DNA of 64,000 bases from Paenibacillus_S vulneris (GTDB taxonomy: Bacteria; Bacillota; Bacilli; Paenibacillales; NBRC-103111), in contig NZ_BAABJG010000023.1 of NCBI RefSeq assembly GCF_039543185.1, positions 24,738 to 88,737 of the forward strand, read 5' to 3'. Of this stretch, positions 63,762 through 64,000 are shown in pieces (positions within the stretch are counted from its first letter, which is position 1; each line of letters opens with the position of its first letter). The notes below the pieces were generated by a model. It saw only the letters and a program-made list of their open reading frames with translations, searched no databases and had not been told where the DNA came from. A program made the translations under genes and the position numbers.

Positions 63762-63844
63762 TGCGGTTGAGAGGACTCGAACCTCCACGAGCTTATGCCC
63801 ACTACCCCCTCAAGATAGCGTGTCTGCCATTCCACCACAACCGC
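63762..63844 (-). tRNA. tRNA-Leu (anticodon GAG)
   Basis: An 83-base class II tRNA: acceptor GCGGTTG/CAACCGC, anticodon stem CTATC/GGTAG with loop TTGAGGG (GAG), long variable arm, T arm GGTTCGAGTCC. No CCA is encoded. Confidence 0.93.
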
Positions 63845-64000
63845 ATATTCTATTTCAAGATGGCTTGCACCCTGAAAACTAGATACGAAATGCATGCGTA
63901 AAGTTTGTGAATTAGTTTCCCGTTTGTTACGGGCCCCGAGAAAGTATTTGGAATCAGCTTCGAAGCTTCTCTTCACTTTCTTGGGTAATGGATAAGCCCT
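63845..64000 (-). other. Probable spacer of an rRNA/tRNA operon
   Basis: Contains CTAGTTTTCAGGGTGCAAGCC (minus strand, here given in part), a sequence commonly seen next to rRNA genes in Bacillales, and further conserved-looking leader-like sequence. No rRNA gene reaches into the window; an rRNA operon beyond the right edge is inferred. Confidence 0.4.

Noticed and set aside
1..64000. CRISPR arrays, prophage genes, toxin-antitoxin modules or classical defence systems.
   Set aside because: No spaced identical repeats, phage structural genes or defence signatures were seen on either strand; the DUF2185 and GDPD-like genes alone do not make such a system.

Overview
The window looks like chromosomal DNA from a Paenibacillus-type member of the Bacillales. 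Supporting traits are strong AGGAGG-type ribosome sites with ATG/GTG/TTG starts, the YpbS (DUF2533) and YoaP families, a GlcT/RAT antitermination leader, CcpA (cre)-like boxes, YtcQ/LplB/LplC-type sugar importers with a membrane-anchored AraC regulator, and many GH43-class enzymes. Almost all genes lie on the minus strand.

Layout. 0-3 kb: tail of an AraC regulator (+), then GNAT, Nudix, lipoate ligase and a membrane-anchored cupredoxin. 3.2-13 kb: plant polysaccharide utilisation, with an operon of two GH43 enzymes flanking an unstudied alpha/alpha-toroid protein, a VanZ-RDD membrane protein, a split UxaA-type dehydratase under a consensus cre box, and a further beta-propeller glycosidase divergent from an AraC regulator. 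13-21 kb: a TrpXYZ-type ABC importer, an aldehyde dehydrogenase, YdeI-like and ASCH proteins, and an orphan 2-oxoacid:ferredoxin oxidoreductase alpha subunit. 21-25.5 kb: two tandem paralogous sugar-binding lipoproteins without permeases, followed by a sialidase-fold enzyme. 25.5-28.4 kb: an AT-rich, gene-poor stretch holding a decayed IS3-family element next to a secreted GDPD-like protein. 28.4-37.2 kb: a secreted helical protein, an MBL hydrolase, a Crp/Fnr regulator and a complete LplB/LplC/binding-protein importer with its AraC sensor-regulator.

37.4-44.8 kb: an accessory block with a YoaP acetyltransferase, a LMW-phosphatase-like protein, a DUF2314/DUF2185 protein, an APH-like kinase, a pair of ABC exporters that are both broken (one by a frameshift, one by an in-frame stop), and an aminoglycoside-nucleotidyltransferase-like protein. 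44.9-49.6 kb: an intact rocD-pruA-putB-rocF operon that converts arginine, ornithine and proline to glutamate, with a convincing sigma-54 (-24/-12) promoter. 49.9-56 kb: an NADP-binding oxidoreductase divergent from a LysR, YpbS, a Nudix hydrolase, a rhamnogalacturonan acetylesterase divergent from an AraC, and fumarase. 56-59.3 kb: glcT - EIIA - GlcNAc-type EIICB behind a RAT/terminator leader. 59.5-64 kb: an aldo/keto reductase, a multi-PAS histidine kinase, two tiny Gln/Asn-rich proteins, and tRNA-Arg and two tRNA-Leu genes, probably trailing an rRNA operon beyond the right edge.

The overall theme is scavenging of plant cell-wall sugars and amino acids under carbon-catabolite control, interrupted by two younger or decaying accessory segments (25.5-28 kb and 37-45 kb). 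No CRISPR array, prophage or obvious defence system was seen. The least explained items are the toroid protein between the two GH43 genes, the permease-less paired binding proteins, and the doubly broken exporter pair set among resistance-like genes.
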